Positions 27,317-38,002 of a stretch of DNA of 64,000 nucleotides are shown here, one piece after another. Where the stretch lies: positions 2,824,795-2,888,794 of the forward strand of contig OU696595.1 in the NCBI GenBank assembly GCA_916048095.2, written 5' to 3'. How positions within the stretch are numbered: position 1 is the stretch's first letter; every line of letters starts with the position of its first letter. Origin of the DNA: Sacculina carcini. Taxonomy: Eukaryota > Arthropoda > Thecostraca > Sacculinidae. The notes under the pieces were generated by a model. It saw only the letters and a list, made by a program, of their open reading frames with translations. It was not told where the DNA came from and ran no database searches. Both the position numbers and the translations under genes were made by a program.

Positions 27317-27522
27317 CCAAATTAACGCCAAAAACACCAAGAAGCATCATATTGACTGATTTTATCTGATTTTTATTTATTTCACCTTAACATTTCCATG
27401 CGTTCTATTGTGTTTTAGCACATTCACCAATTTTATACATTTCATTCATCGACTTTTCATTCGAATTTCACTATGTACTTAAACGACAGAGCTGAAAAGC
27501 CATTTGTAATGGATGCTTTTGA

Positions 27523-27546
27523 TAAATATATGATGATGATGATGAT
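27523..27546 (+). repeat. GAT-repeat 3' tail
   Basis: TATGATGATGATGATGATAA marks the likely 3' end of the CR1/L2-like element; short simple-repeat tails in place of poly(A) are typical of this group. Confidence 0.65.
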
Positions 27547-27779
27547 AACACGATTGTATTATTGATGATAATCTGCTCAACGGTGAATATAGACTTGAAC
27601 AAATAACACAAACATCCTCCAAATCTAAACACTAACTAAAACATCATAAAACACCGTAAAACACCATAAAACATCCACCAAAGCACCGCACATCAAGAAC
27701 CCTCCCACGCTTCCCCCCCGTTATTCGCCGCACCTCACTCATTCATACCGACACGCTTAATGAAACATACAAATATAAA

Positions 27780-28478
27780 TCACAAAATCACACCTCCTCC
27801 TGATTCTAAAGAATCATTCAAACCATCCCCGTACACGGCATAATCCTCCAGTCGCGCTGGTCGTCTAATCTCACGACGCGGCCTCTCCGCTTCTCCGTCA
27901 GTAACTACTGCCTCCGATGAATTCATCTCCGTCTCGCTGTTCCTGCCTGCCGTGATCATCATTTCGCAGTCGATATTGTCCAATTCTCCTCCAGTCGGTT
28001 TTGGTGATGCATTTTCCGAAGCGCACCGCCGTCGCACATCTCTCACATGATGGTTCAGGCCATCTACCTCCACTACCGCACTCGACACTACATACGTCAC
28101 CGTCCCCGCTCTGCTCGCGCTGTCGCACCTGTCCCCGGGCCTTCTCGTCCACACTTGGTCCCCGACATGAAATATGCTCTCGAAAACCTCGGGCGTCTGC
28201 ACCACGACTTCATCCGCCATCCTGACGTCATATCTGTACAACAAATCCACAGGACGTGCTTCTTCCCCATTATCTGATGGCGACATGTTACAGGCTGGTT
28301 ACAGGCTGACTGCCTCGCGGACGCTGCAGTGCTTGCGCGCTGCAATCATCTCTACCGATTTGTGAACTCTCTCTCTACAATACCATTACCTTCAGCGCGG
28401 TAGACACATAGATATCTCATAGAAATATTCCACTTATTCATGACTTTCTAAAAGCAGGTCCCTCGAAATGTTGTGTCA
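27780..28478 (-). pseudogene. Gypsy-type integrase, second half and C-terminus
   Basis: 28478-28287 encodes, across frames, DNDTTFRGTCF (second catalytic Asp), GNGIVER (catalytic Glu) and KHCSVREAV. The 28286-27780 frame begins SPSDNGEEARPVDLLYRYDV and continues HVGDQVWTRRPGDRCD, VSSAVVEVDGLNHHVRDVRR (an SH3-like integrase C-terminal domain), ending with an Arg-rich tail. Stops at about 28453 and 28307 break it. Confidence 0.75.
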
Positions 28479-29354
28479 TTATCCAAAACCAAGTTCACGG
28501 GGTGGGCCTCGCTCACTGAAAATCTCGTCGAAGATTTCTGCGACTCCGTGACTTGCCCGCGAGCTCAGTCTTCTCCAAATTGAAAACCTGGAGGGTCCGC
28601 AATCAATCAGTGACAGAAATAATTGGTCGTTTACGTGTGTGATGTCTGCCGCCAAGCGCGTCCACACTTCGCTGACAGACAACGAACCCTTCTCCCGTCT
28701 GACAGCAGTTGGGTTGACCGAATTACACACGTCGCACCGCCTCATCACATCCGCAATTTGTCTCCTGCTCGCTAATACGCCTTTTCGACGACAAAAATAT
28801 CGCGTCCTGTGGACTCCGGGATGCCCCGCATCGTGATGTATCCTTTCAACAGTCAAGTGATCAATGACTGCACACACTTGAGCCCTGCGCTTCAACCAAG
28901 ATGACGGGACACGCGTTAGTTTGTCTGATTTGTTTCTTTTGGACTCCACCTTTATGACTGCTACGTTGAGGCCATACTCTGAGACGATACTGCGCACGAA
29001 CTCCAGTCTTCGTCGTATGCGAAGCTCACTGCTAGCGGAAGTCTTGACACGCTCCTTTAATGACAGTGTGTCTATCACCCACGAACAAACAGTAGCAGAG
29101 TCGGTATATACATCCATGTTCACAAATCCAAGCTCGACAGCCAGACTGATGCCTTTCAGCACTGCGTCGAGCTCTGCGAGATTTATATGCTGGTCGTCCC
29201 GTCTCAGCCAGCAAGCATCTTCTACCACAGCACCGCCCACATCCACCTGCACTGCCAACGCGATGTTGATTTCGTCAACCCAAACGACTGCTGCATGACC
29301 CTCGATTTGCCAGACACCACCAACGGGATCTTCATTCCGTTGACGCCTGCACAT
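28479..29354 (-). pseudogene. RNase H and integrase N-terminal part
   Basis: The 291-codon frame shows RNase H residues INLAELDAVLKGISLAVE and VYTDSATVCSWVID, then KSDKLTRVPSSW, then the integrase zinc finger HHDAGHPGVHRT with CDVCNSVN, then EVWTRLAADITH with the first catalytic Asp. The frame ends just before the second catalytic block, which follows in another frame. RNase H carrying LAELDAVLKG is a distinct Gypsy-type lineage that I recognise only in general terms. Confidence 0.78.
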
Positions 29355-29390
29355 CTCATTAAATATTTCTTTGAAACGATCATCAGAAAT

Positions 29391-30588
29391 TTATTCGTCC
29401 CATCCAGACGTCAACTCAACCGCGCGCCTCTTCAGGTACGAGGCGGCGACTCGCAACCACCCCGCCACCGGATAGTGAGACACCAACTTGCTGCTAACAG
29501 AGAAAACGTTCCTGCGAGTCAAAACATCAGAAACATCATCAACATTGTTATCCCTACACCCGTGTAGCCTCCCATCCAACTGCATGCTGACGCGTAGGCC
29601 AAGCACCCGTGCACCGTCCGCCAGTCTCTCAATGTGCTTTCCCTCGAAACCGAACTTATGAAAGTGAGCACGCACCACCTCAGGATCGACCACATCGCCG
29701 TCAATAACAATGTCGTCGACATACGCAGATGCGCCTCGCTTGACGCGCGGGCCATTAGCTCTTTCACGACAGCCTGTATGATTGACGGTGCTGCGTTTGG
29801 GAGGAAACCTAACCTCGTCAAACAATAAAGCTTATCTCGGAATTTGACCGCCTGGAATGGCCACAAACTACGATCCACCGAAATTCGAAGGTAAGCCTTC
29901 TTCAAATCACGACGTGCAAGTTTTCACTTCTTCTACTCCAATTCCGCAACCTCTCACGACACAAGTCAGCTTCTCCGGAGTAGTCATCGATGTATTCGTT
30001 CAGCTCCCTGAAGTCTAATACAGGCCTTATCTTGTTTTTGTTGACCTGCTTGACAGCCATCAAGGGGATCAGACAGCGCGAACGACCGAATTTCTGTTCG
30101 TTGTATGGACGCATCCAACCATTCTTGCTACACCACTCCACCTCTTCGTTGAACTCGCACTGTGCACTGACCGGAATATGATACTGAGACACGGTATTCT
30201 TGAAAACCTCCGGCTCTTTGCCATCTTTCCACTTCCACCGACATGTCCACATATTAGCTTCTTTGTCGAAAACAGCTGCGTGACCAGGACCTCCACTTTT
30301 CACCGCGTGAAGTGCGGCGCAACATCTTTTCTCGGTTTTCACCACCAACTCACAACTACTCACCCCAACGCAGATAAAAGCACCACCGAGCGTGTTCACC
30401 GGGGTTGTTTGTCGAGTCCAACTGTCACACAACGCAGACGACATTATGCAACACGAACATCCGCTATCAACTAACGCCACGCAGGTCCGACCGTTAACAC
30501 AGGCACTCGCGCGGGGAAGCGCCTCTACTGCTGAGACCGAGAGAGCGCCGGCGCTGGAGCACCATCTCGATAGCATTTTTCCGGACAA
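29391..30588 (-). pseudogene. Protease and reverse transcriptase in three frames
   Basis: 30588-29902: CVALVDSGCSCCIMSS (aspartic protease) and KIRPVLDFRELNEYIDDYSG (RT N-terminus). 29905-29519: KKAYLRISVDRSLWPFQAV and LYCLTRLGFLPNAAPSIIQ (RT motifs A and B region). 29825-29391: ASAYVDDIVIDGDVVDPEVV (catalytic YVDD) and ARVLGLRVSMQLDGRLH. Two frame changes, near 29903 and 29780, break the polyprotein. The conserved residues themselves look intact. Confidence 0.82.
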
Positions 30589-31243
30589 TCTTTCGCATGG
30601 TGGCCTAGCTTAGAGCAGCAGAAACACTTCACTGATGACAATTTTTGCGGGCACGATCGGCTAATGTGTCCTGTCCGCCCACACACAAAACATCTCACTT
30701 CCCTCTCTATTGGGCGCCGTTGACTCCCAATAGCATTGCCGTCGCCAACCGTCTTGCGTCCGATGCTCGCCTGACAACACACTTCACTCTGTTTCCGCTT
30801 CATAGTTATCAGCGCCATCGCCACCATCCCATCGAGGTCCAGCTTTTCCGAGGTCGCTCTTGCTTGAACGTCTTTTGATACTTCGCTCGGTAGTCCGGTC
30901 ACGAAAGCACATTCCAGAACATCTTCCGTGACATTACCGACAGATTCTGCCAGCTTGCGAAGTTCTGCGAGAAAAACGTCTGGGGACTTATTAGGCCGCA
31001 GGAATCGATTACGAAATTCAGACCAGGCTGCATACTTGTCCTTGCCGAATGCAGTGTACAAAGCACACTTTGTCCTTTGAGCGTTCAGTCTGTCTGCTGA
31101 CTGCAACTGAGACCATACAGTGAATGCCCCGCCCGCTAGCCTCAACCGCACAACGGCCATCACGTTCACACCTTTCAATGAGCACATCATTTCGTACCTG
31201 AGCCACCACTGTGCCACTTCACCTGACTCGTCAAATTCCGGTA
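30525..31243 (-). pseudogene. Gag with two CCHC zinc knuckles
   Basis: The frame opens at the truncation point with EFDESGEVAQWWLRYEMM (gag capsid-like) and continues KYAAWSEFRNRFLRPNKSPD, CAFVTGLPSEVSKDVQ, then CFVCGRTGHISRSC and CFCCSKLGHHAKDC. The first in-frame Met (31217) lies inside conserved gag sequence, so the true start was lost. The frame overlaps the protease frame near 30550, consistent with a former frameshift or fusion. Confidence 0.82.
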
Positions 31244-31383
31244 TGATCTGGTGGCCCAGATTACTATGTCGTCTGCGTATATGGTGTGTTGAACGGATCC
31301 ACCTAGAGAAGACAGAATGCGATCTACATCAATATTGAAGAGTGTAGGAGAGAGAGCAGCATCACACAAAGTTAAACGTTGTT
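31244..31383 (-). pseudogene. I-like reverse transcriptase fragment
   Basis: Minus strand reads AALSPTLFNIDVDRILSSL and HTIYADDIVIWATRS: RT motif B end and the catalytic YADD, closely similar to the I-like RT at 39345-40451 (LSPTLFNIAVD, YSIYADDIVIWSTG). The fragment is cut on one side by the Gypsy-type element and on the other by a MITE; its upstream part may go on at 31688-31802 beyond the MITE. Confidence 0.75.
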
Positions 31384-31679
31384 CAGTGGCGGCGCCAAGG
31401 GTAGGATTAGGTGGGGGGGCTGGAACCCCCAATGTGCCAAGCCACCCTAAGCCCCCCCAAAAATCATAATCATGGACAGTAAAATTTCTCACCACTGTAA
31501 ATGAAGTCCTGTAATTTTGGTTCAAGTTCGAGGAATGAATCAGTGTGCCCCAGTTCCTTATTATAATATTATGTAGTCAGCGTTCGAGTGTAGTTCTTCA
31601 TATTTCGCCAAACCCCCGTCAACTTTTTCCTTAGACCTCCTCAGCCCCCTCCATCGGAAAAATCCTGGCGCCGCCACTG
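31384..31679. mobile_element. hAT-like MITE 1 (296 bp)
   Basis: Ends are CAGTGGCGGCGCCA and its reverse complement, flanked by 8-base duplications ACGTTGTT (31376-31383) and ACATTGTT (31680-31687), which differ at one base. An 8-bp TSD and CAGTGGCGG-type ends fit hAT. No coding. It is related to MITE 2 in the opposite orientation (shared GGATTTTTCCGATGG and GAAGAACTACACTCGAACGC). Confidence 0.82.
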
Positions 31680-31810
31680 ACATTGTTTCTGAAACCTCGT
31701 GTTTCACTCTCTATCGATGGATACAAACTTGAGTCATGTGCCAACTTGAGTTAATACGCAATGCGTCATGAGTGCAATTGTGCAGCTGCAGCAAGGGTCT
31801 GGAGTATGAA

Positions 31811-31980
31811 CAGTGGCGGAAGCAGGATTTTTCCGATGGGGGGGGGGCTGAAGGGGGACTAAGGAAAAAGTAGGGGCTAAGGAAAATTTGTTGGGCTTTG
31901 CGAAGCATGAAGAACTACACTCGAACGCAGACTATATAATATTATTATAAACCCCAAACCCCCCCTTGGTGCCGCCATTG
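31811..31980. mobile_element. hAT-like MITE 2 (170 bp)
   Basis: Starts CAGTGGCGGAAGCAGG, ends GGTGCCGCCATTG, with a perfect 8-base TSD AGTATGAA (31803-31810 and 31981-31988). It is a shorter relative of MITE 1, inverted with respect to it. Confidence 0.85.
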
Positions 31981-31988
31981 AGTATGAA

Positions 31989-32480
31989 TACCTTTGAGAA
32001 GTACAAGGCTGACGACCACATCATCGCGCTCTTCACGTCAGAGAAACATGACGACTCAAAGGCGAACAAAGGTGCGACATCTATGTGTGTTTAACCAATT
32101 CGAATAATCATAACATATCAGTGGTATTGCCCTCTATAACAACAGTGTTCTGAAACAGATATAACCGTGCACTTGTTATACGTGTTCTTAAGTCAGGTGC
32201 GCAAATTTTAAATACAAAATTATTTGTTGTTGTGTATTCGATTGAATAAAGATTCGGTTATGACGTCATTCAATTCATACGCGTTTTTTGTCTTCGACAA
32301 TTATGACATATGTTCTATTGTGGTTTTTTGTTATTTGCTTAGTTTAAGAGGGTCGTTTCTAGATAGATGGCTGATACGATAGCGATTGGGTCTTGTGTGT
32401 TCTTTCCGCGGAAGTTTTTGATTGTCATATTTGGGTAACCATCAACATTATCGCTCTTATCTTAAGTGAGTGTCTGAAAG
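31989..32480. other. Stretch with no recognised feature
   Basis: AT-rich sequence without a credible open frame, LTR or terminal repeat. It separates MITE 2 from the 3' end of the 2A-bearing CR1-like element. Confidence 0.6.
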
Positions 32481-32819
32481 TTTTTTATTATTATTAATTA
32501 CAGGCAAATCCAGTAGTATGGGAAGAGTGCAAGCACTATTACCACCCTAAGGTGGCCCCATGTACCGGAAGCGCCCAAAAGATTCAGAGAGAAAGAGAGT
32601 TCGAAGAGAAAAAAGTCTAGAAAGAGAGTTGGAAAGAAAATAATAAATAAGTAACAATAAATAATAAACCATCATCCGATACCAATCCATAATGTCACTC
32701 CGCCCACGTTCCTCAATAAATAATAGCAATCAACAATAAATATGTGATTCAGTAAATAAAAGCCATCAATAAATAAGAATAAATATTAATAAGTAAGTAA
32801 TAAATAACAATCAAGAACA

Positions 32820-33130
32820 ATACATATGATTCAATAAGAAACATCCAACAATAAATATAAATATGATCCAATAAGTAACAACAACACAAATAAATATGAT
32901 TCAATAAACAATAACACCAATAAATATGATTCAATAAGCAACAACAACAATAAATATGATTCAATAAACAGCAACAACAATAAATATGATTCAATAAACA
33001 ACAACAACAATAAATATGATTCAATAAACAGCAACAACAATAAATATGATTCAATAAACAACAACAAAAATAAATATGATTCAATAAACAGCAACAACAA
33101 TAAATATGATTCAATAAACAACAACAGCCA
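32820..33130 (-). repeat. 30-bp minisatellite in the 3' UTR, copy A
   Basis: About nine units of the form GATTCAATAAACARCAACAACAATAAATAT (shown here by description: GATTCAATAA, a CAACAACAA-rich middle, TAAATAT). Units alternate between AACAGCAACAAC and AACAACAACAAC variants, giving a 60-bp higher-order period. It translates to LLLLFIESYL repeats, which are not a protein. The same array lies in copy B. Confidence 0.88.
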
Positions 33131-33295
33131 ACACTGAGTAAAAGTATAATTTAATAAATAACAACAACCAATAATAAATAGTCATAAATAGAGAGTAAAA
33201 TAGGAATAAATATAAATAAATATAAAATAAATAACAATAATAATGAATAAATAACAATAAATATGAATAAATATACAATTAATAGGACTCAACAG

Positions 33296-34842
33296 TCAAT
33301 TCCGCTCTTTCAGTAGCATTTCATTTACTTTGGCCTTGAATTTGTTCAAATTGTTCTGCGAGAAACCCTCCTCCTTCAACGTGTTCCAAGTAGACACAGT
33401 GGCCGGAAGAAAGCAACGTTGGAATTGTTTTGTACGACAACGAATTGGAGCCATGCACTGGGAATGCTGTTTGGATGTAAACCGTGTGCTTCTTGCTGCC
33501 ACGAAATCATCAGGATTCGACTTGCTCATCGGATGATGGTCGTTGTGCTAGATCTTGTACAGCATGCACACGCTGCTGACCTTTCGACGATGGCAAAGAT
33601 CACCAAGAACCAAGTCACCACAGAGGAACTTGCAAGTTCTAACAACTCTGTTGATGAGATTGAGGTGACAATCCGCAGCAGAAGACCACACGGGGGCGCA
33701 GTACTCCAGAATTGGCAAAATGAAACAGCGAAAACAACTTTTTGAGATTGTGCTGCTACCGAACATCCGATATGCCTTTCTTATAATTCACAGTTTCCGC
33801 GATGCCGAACAAACTAGCTTCCGAATGTGACTCTCAAACGTCAGCTTTGAGTCTACATGTACTCCCAATATTTTGAGCTCATCACACACGTTGAGTTGGG
33901 CGTCAGTTATGAGGATAGCTCCATGTGAAGGCTGAACGGTACGTGACCTAGAAACCAACAAGCATTTAGATTTCGAAGTGTTCAGCATCATATTCCACCT
34001 CTCACACCACTTCAGGACGCTGCTGAGATCGTCGTTGACCGTTTCACGCACCTGTGGTCTGTCCGAAGGAGATGATATTACAGCCATCAAGGTGATATCA
34101 TCAGCATATCCATATACAGGGTTGCGTGTGGTTGTGTACAGGTCAGCGGTGTAAATGTTCAACAAAATAGGACCCAACACACTTCCCTGCGGGACACCGG
34201 ACACAATGCTCTGCCAGCCACTGTATGCTCCATCGATGTCAACACGTTGTACGCGATTGGATAGAAATTGATGCAAAACACTTAGCAAACGGCCGCCGAC
34301 TCCAATGTTTCTCAGTTTTTGCAACAAGCCCTGCTGGCTCACACGGTCAAATGCTGCCGAGAAATCCAACTGCACAATCCAGGCTTCACTGCCTTTGTCT
34401 AGCACTTGCTGGAGCTCATGCGTGATAGTAAGCAGAGCGTCAGTCGTGCTGAGTTTTTTGCGGTATGCAAATTGGTTTTCCGACGGCAGATTGTTGCTCT
34501 CCAGGTACTTGGACAGTCTGGAAGATATCAAGTGCTCGAATATTTTGGACAGAATCGGCGTAATTGATATTGGCCGGTAGTTTGCAACATCAGCTGCATT
34601 GGTTCCTTTTGGTATGGGCGCGATATTCGCAACCCGCCAACATGATGGAAACGAACCAGTCTTCATCAAGCGCCTGAAAAGAGCACTGAGCTTCGGAGCT
34701 AGAGTATCTGCCGTGTTCTTGAAAAATAGCGGAAACATATTCAGAGGGTCTGTTCCTCCGTGGGCATCAAGGTCTTTCATGAGATTCGCCACTTCTTTTA
34801 ATCGGAAGGCAATACCTTTGATTTTCGGGGCGAGGACAGATG
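33296..34842 (-). pseudogene. CR1-like RT, copy A, two nonsense codons
   Basis: One frame throughout. RT blocks: ANIAPIPKGTNAADVANYRP, SENQFAYRKKLSTTDALL, EAWIVQLDFSAAFDRVSQQG (motif A), SGVPQGSVLGPILLNIYTAD (motif B), VYGYADDITLMAV (catalytic YADD), NTSKSKCLLVSR. Stops at 33788-33790 (Gly in copy B) and about 33545 (Glu in copy B) interrupt it; the C-terminal part (EYCAPVWSS, KVNEMLLKERN) goes on in the same frame to 33296. Joined to the endonuclease frame by a frame-breaking deletion at 34842/34843. Confidence 0.9.
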
Positions 34843-35933
34843 ACACTCACGATATCTGAGACGAGTGTCATAAACAAGTCCAAACAGTTTCCCGCTTGAT
34901 GTGTGGGACCGGACACCATTTGGGAGCAGCCAGAAATGTTGCAGAAAACATATGCTGCTCTACCATGAGCGTCTGTAGGAGATGTCGACAAGAGCCACTC
35001 ACGGTGATGGGCGTTCATGTCTCCCGCAAATACAAATGCTGACTTGGTGTCCTTCTCCTGAATTGTTGACATGGCTGACAAGAGACATTCGTAGATAGAG
35101 TCGTTACTGTCTGGATTTCGGTAGGCTCCAAAGATGTAAAAATTCATCAAGGCGGTGTTGACACGCAGCAGCATAACTTCATGACAAGTGCAGTCGTGCG
35201 CTGTAATTCTCGTTGCTGAAAAGCCTTTGCGTACGTACACTGCCATGCCACGCCGCCTGTTTTTTGAGTCACGTTTGATTAGCAATGGCTTACTGAAACC
35301 TGGCATCAAGAGCTCAGATTGGTCCCGATAATCGGACACAAGCGTTTCGGCACAGATAACGATGTCCTTGGAGCGACTGGCTGCTGTCAAATCTCTGATG
35401 TTCTTATACAAGCCCTTGATGTTGGCGAAAGGTATATTTGAAAATCGTTTTTGTGGTCGAGCAGGACCGGGATTCATTTCAACATCGCCACACATCATCA
35501 GCAGAAACGACAAATCCACGGTGTGAGAAGGCACACACACAACGCAAAGCAGATATACAAATAAACACATAATGCACGACGCATGCGAGCGCAAAAACAC
35601 AACACATAACACATGCATCCGAAATGTCACAACAAAAAACAAGCATACAACACACACAATACAAAGCAAACATACACACAAATACACACACAACAAGAAA
35701 AACACTAGAAAACACACGTGAGAACAATTTATTGAGAGCTCATTGTCAAACGCATATCGCAAGGCAAAATGTCCAATGGGCGACCACAAAGACAGAGTAT
35801 GAGAGCAACACAGAATTAGTTGGCAACTCAGTGCGAGGAAAGAGCTGGGCGCTGACGGAAAACGGGAAAACCGGCCGTTAGCCGTCGGGGCGGGGCTACA
35901 ATTTTCAGCCCGCCACATCAACAAAACAGACAT
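34843..35933 (-). pseudogene. 2A leader and AP endonuclease, copy A
   Basis: The frame opens at 35933. The first ~150 codons are low-complexity and hydrophobic because they translate CA-rich DNA, so the true start is uncertain. They lead to GDVEMNPGP, a 2A-like motif, then the AP endonuclease: IVICAETLVSDY, RRRGMAVYVRKG, YIFGAYRNPDSNDS, FVFAGDMNAHHREWLLS and AGNCLDLFMT. Sequence after DIVSV is lost to a ~635-bp deletion, so the SDH catalytic end is missing and the last residues are out of frame. Confidence 0.82.
35463..35489 (-). other. 2A-like ribosome-skipping motif
   Basis: Codons for GDVEMNPGP match the 2A consensus D(V/I)ExNPGP; a hydrophobic stretch (LSFLLMMC) precedes it. Known: several AP-endonuclease non-LTR elements carry 2A-like motifs near the N-terminus of the ORF. 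Inference: ribosome skipping would release the endonuclease-RT protein from its leader. Confidence 0.82.
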
Positions 35934-36654
35934 GAGGCAAAAAAATATAACATATATCCATGAACAACACTTATATTTATAGACAAAGTTAAATTAAATA
36001 ATATACAAACTGAATTGAAAAGTGACGAAAAAGAATGTGATGAGAGAATTCAGCAGGAAGATTGCAAAGCAACTATGGCTGCGAACCCTGATTCTTAATC
36101 ACATTCAGAAACAAAATATAAAAATTCAAAGATATAACCTGAAACAAAAGAAAGATTAATTGACTTAAACAGTCTTAGAAGTAAATGAATGAGCTCGCAA
36201 GAAGAAAATATCCGCCTTTAAAAAGGCAAATATTATCAATGAACAAAACGAGTAATGAAAAATCAAAATAACGCTAAATAAAATATAATAATAAAACAAC
36301 TGAAATATAACTCAAGGAACACTCAGCGTTAGCAGAGAGCAGGATCTGTCGTCGGTGAGCGTCAGCGAAGCGTAGACAGCCGGGCGCGAACGAGCGACGG
36401 AAAACACGTGCACACTCAGCGAGGGTTAGTCAGGGACTGAATGTTAGTCAGAGACTGAATGAAGTTAACTAAATTATATTAAATCGGTATTCATATTCTC
36501 CACTGATGACTGGTAACAAAAAATCCTAACACACCGGGTGTCACCAGCGAATTTCCTCCTTTCATCCTCATTTCCTGTACCTCTTCCGCTTATTTTAACC
36601 GCTCTTTCTGAATACATACGTTGATATTTAGCCTCCTTAGGCCAACGTGCCACG
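35934..36654. other. Non-coding stretch between two non-LTR elements
   Basis: AT-rich to about 36310, then a GC-richer patch (about 36320-36420) which may be the 5' UTR of either the minus-strand 2A element or the plus-strand I-like element. A near-repeat AGTCAGGGACTGAATGTTAG / AGTCAGAGACTGAATGAAG lies at about 36430-36465. No gene is visible. Confidence 0.55.
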
Positions 36655-37951
36655 ATGGTGCGCCGTCAGTGGCATAGTATCGATCCTTCCTATTTGGGAT
36701 TAGATAAAGACTCCGGATCGTTTGTCACTCTTGAGTGCCTCGAGGGACCACCCATCCAAGAAAGAGGCTGGTCATGGATCGAAACAGCACTCAGACAACT
36801 CCTGAAAGTAAAAGCCGAAGATGCGTCTTTCATAAGGGGAAACAAACTCTTGGTAAAAACCATACACAGCCCAAAGACACAGATCTTACTCTCGTCCAGT
36901 AATCTTGGCGGAATGAAATCACAGGCTCAACTAAATCCAACTCTTAACATTTGGAGAGGATCCATCTATGCTCCGGACCTGACCCATATATCAATTGAAA
37001 ACCTCCGAGAATGGAGGAAATTGCAAAATGTCTGTGAAATTCGCAGACCAAATTCACTTAACGGGAAAACATCACCTATCCTCCTTACCTTCAATAACAT
37101 TGACTGCCCACAAATCCTCACTTTTGACTATGTCAAGTACCAAGTACGGGAATGGATACCACGACCCATGGCTTGCTGCAAATGCGGAAGCTTTGGTCAC
37201 AAGACATAACAGTGCTCAAAGGAAGCATTGTGCCTGAAATACGGATCATCCCCACACGATGGTGAATGCGTTCCCTGCTGTGTGAACTGCCAAGGCGACC
37301 ATCCGCAAAATCAACCGAATGTCCTACCTACTGTGAAGAATTAGAAATTCTGAGACTACAGTTCACTCAAAAAATACCATACCTGCGTGCCAAAAAAATT
37401 GTACAACAACGTAGAGCGTCACACCAGAAATCGTCAACTCTGACCTCTCAACCAGGAATCACACAGCATCGATTCCATCAGACATTGGAGCACAAATCGA
37501 GAATTCCCAAAAGCAAATCACAGAGCTGCAAACACAAGTGAAAGCCCTCACAGAAGTCGTGTCACAGCTTTTGAAAGCCTTACCGCAATCGATCCAAGTG
37601 GCCAACACCAACAATCAAACCAACGACATCAATCTGAACAAAGTTAAAAACAAAAAAGATCAAAACAACAACAATGATCAAAACAGCGACAATGACCAAA
37701 ACAAAGGTAATGGCTCGCAAAACCACAAAGACAACAAAACGCCAAAATCGACTACACCGAGGGGCACAGCACCACCACAAAAATCTGAGGCTGAATTGGA
37801 AGTTAACCAACACACCCAACATACTTCCGATTCTGAAACATCTGACATCTGTACAAATGACCACACGTACACCTCTGACACAGTCAGAAAACGCAGAGAA
37901 TCTCAAACAAGACATGAGAAGAAACTACTCAAAAAAGGAAAGAAAACTTAA
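36655..37951 (+). pseudogene. I-like ORF1 (Gag-like), broken
   Basis: First frame (36655-37209) opens MVRRQWHSIDPSYLGLD and runs through an RNA-binding-like region to PRPMACCKCGSFGHKT, then a stop splits the first CCHC knuckle. A second frame (37266-37541) has CPTYCEELEILRLQFTQKIP, the block after the last knuckle in I-type ORF1. A third (37538-37951) is Asn/Lys-rich (NNNNDQNSDNDQNKGNGSQN) and ends in a basic tail. At least one nonsense codon and two frame changes. The RNA-binding role is inferred from the family. Confidence 0.8.
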
Positions 37952-38002
37952 TCTGTTTCTCACACCACTTTAGCAACACAAAAAAAAAATTATCATACCA
38001 CA

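Larger units (their letters stand above)
24346..27545 (+). mobile_element. CR1/L2-like non-LTR retrotransposon
   Basis: Plus-strand element with an AP endonuclease spread over two frames (24393-25125), a long open RT frame (25088-27316), a ~200-bp 3' UTR, and a GAT-trinucleotide tail at about 27523-27546. The start is uncertain; a duplicated AACAGGTTAG at about 24360 is near it. ORF1 is absent, so the copy is 5' truncated or the family has a short leader. Endonuclease blocks are frameshifted and its C-terminal part is shortened, but RT motifs look undamaged. Confidence 0.85.
27546..31243 (-). mobile_element. Gypsy-type LTR element, 5' truncated
   Basis: Minus strand: gag with two zinc knuckles (31243-30525), protease and RT (30588-29391), RNase H and integrase (29354-28287), integrase C-terminal domain (28286-27780). 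The order RT, RNase H, integrase is that of Gypsy. The final coding residues LESGGG overlap a purine tract (AGGAGGAGG, minus strand, about 27793-27801), after which TGTGATTTTG may begin the 3' LTR (to about 27550). No 5' LTR: at 31244 the sequence switches to another RT fragment. Confidence 0.8.
32481..35933 (-). mobile_element. CR1-like element with 2A motif, copy A
   Basis: Minus strand: leader, 2A-like motif, AP endonuclease (35933-34843), RT (34842-33296), then a long AT-rich 3' UTR holding a 30-bp minisatellite, ending in an (AAT)n tail at about 32482-32498. Copy B at 48196-51521 is almost identical where they overlap. Relative to copy B this copy lacks about 635 bp between endonuclease and RT (junction at 34842/34843) and has two nonsense codons in RT. 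The 5' boundary lies somewhere between 35933 and about 36640 and cannot be fixed from sequence. Confidence 0.88.

Noticed and set aside
32749-33124. Membrane-like proteins with LLLLFIESYL or CCCLLNHIYC repeats (also at 50760-51252)
   Set aside because: Translations of a 30-bp AT-rich minisatellite in a retrotransposon 3' UTR.
32820-33130. CRISPR-like array of 30-bp repeats
   Set aside because: Units are contiguous with no unique spacers, lie in a eukaryotic retroelement, and recur in the second copy.
35500-35933. Hydrophobic N-terminal leader before the 2A-like motif as a signal or membrane protein
   Set aside because: It translates CA-rich simple sequence; without a second full-length copy its reality cannot be supported.
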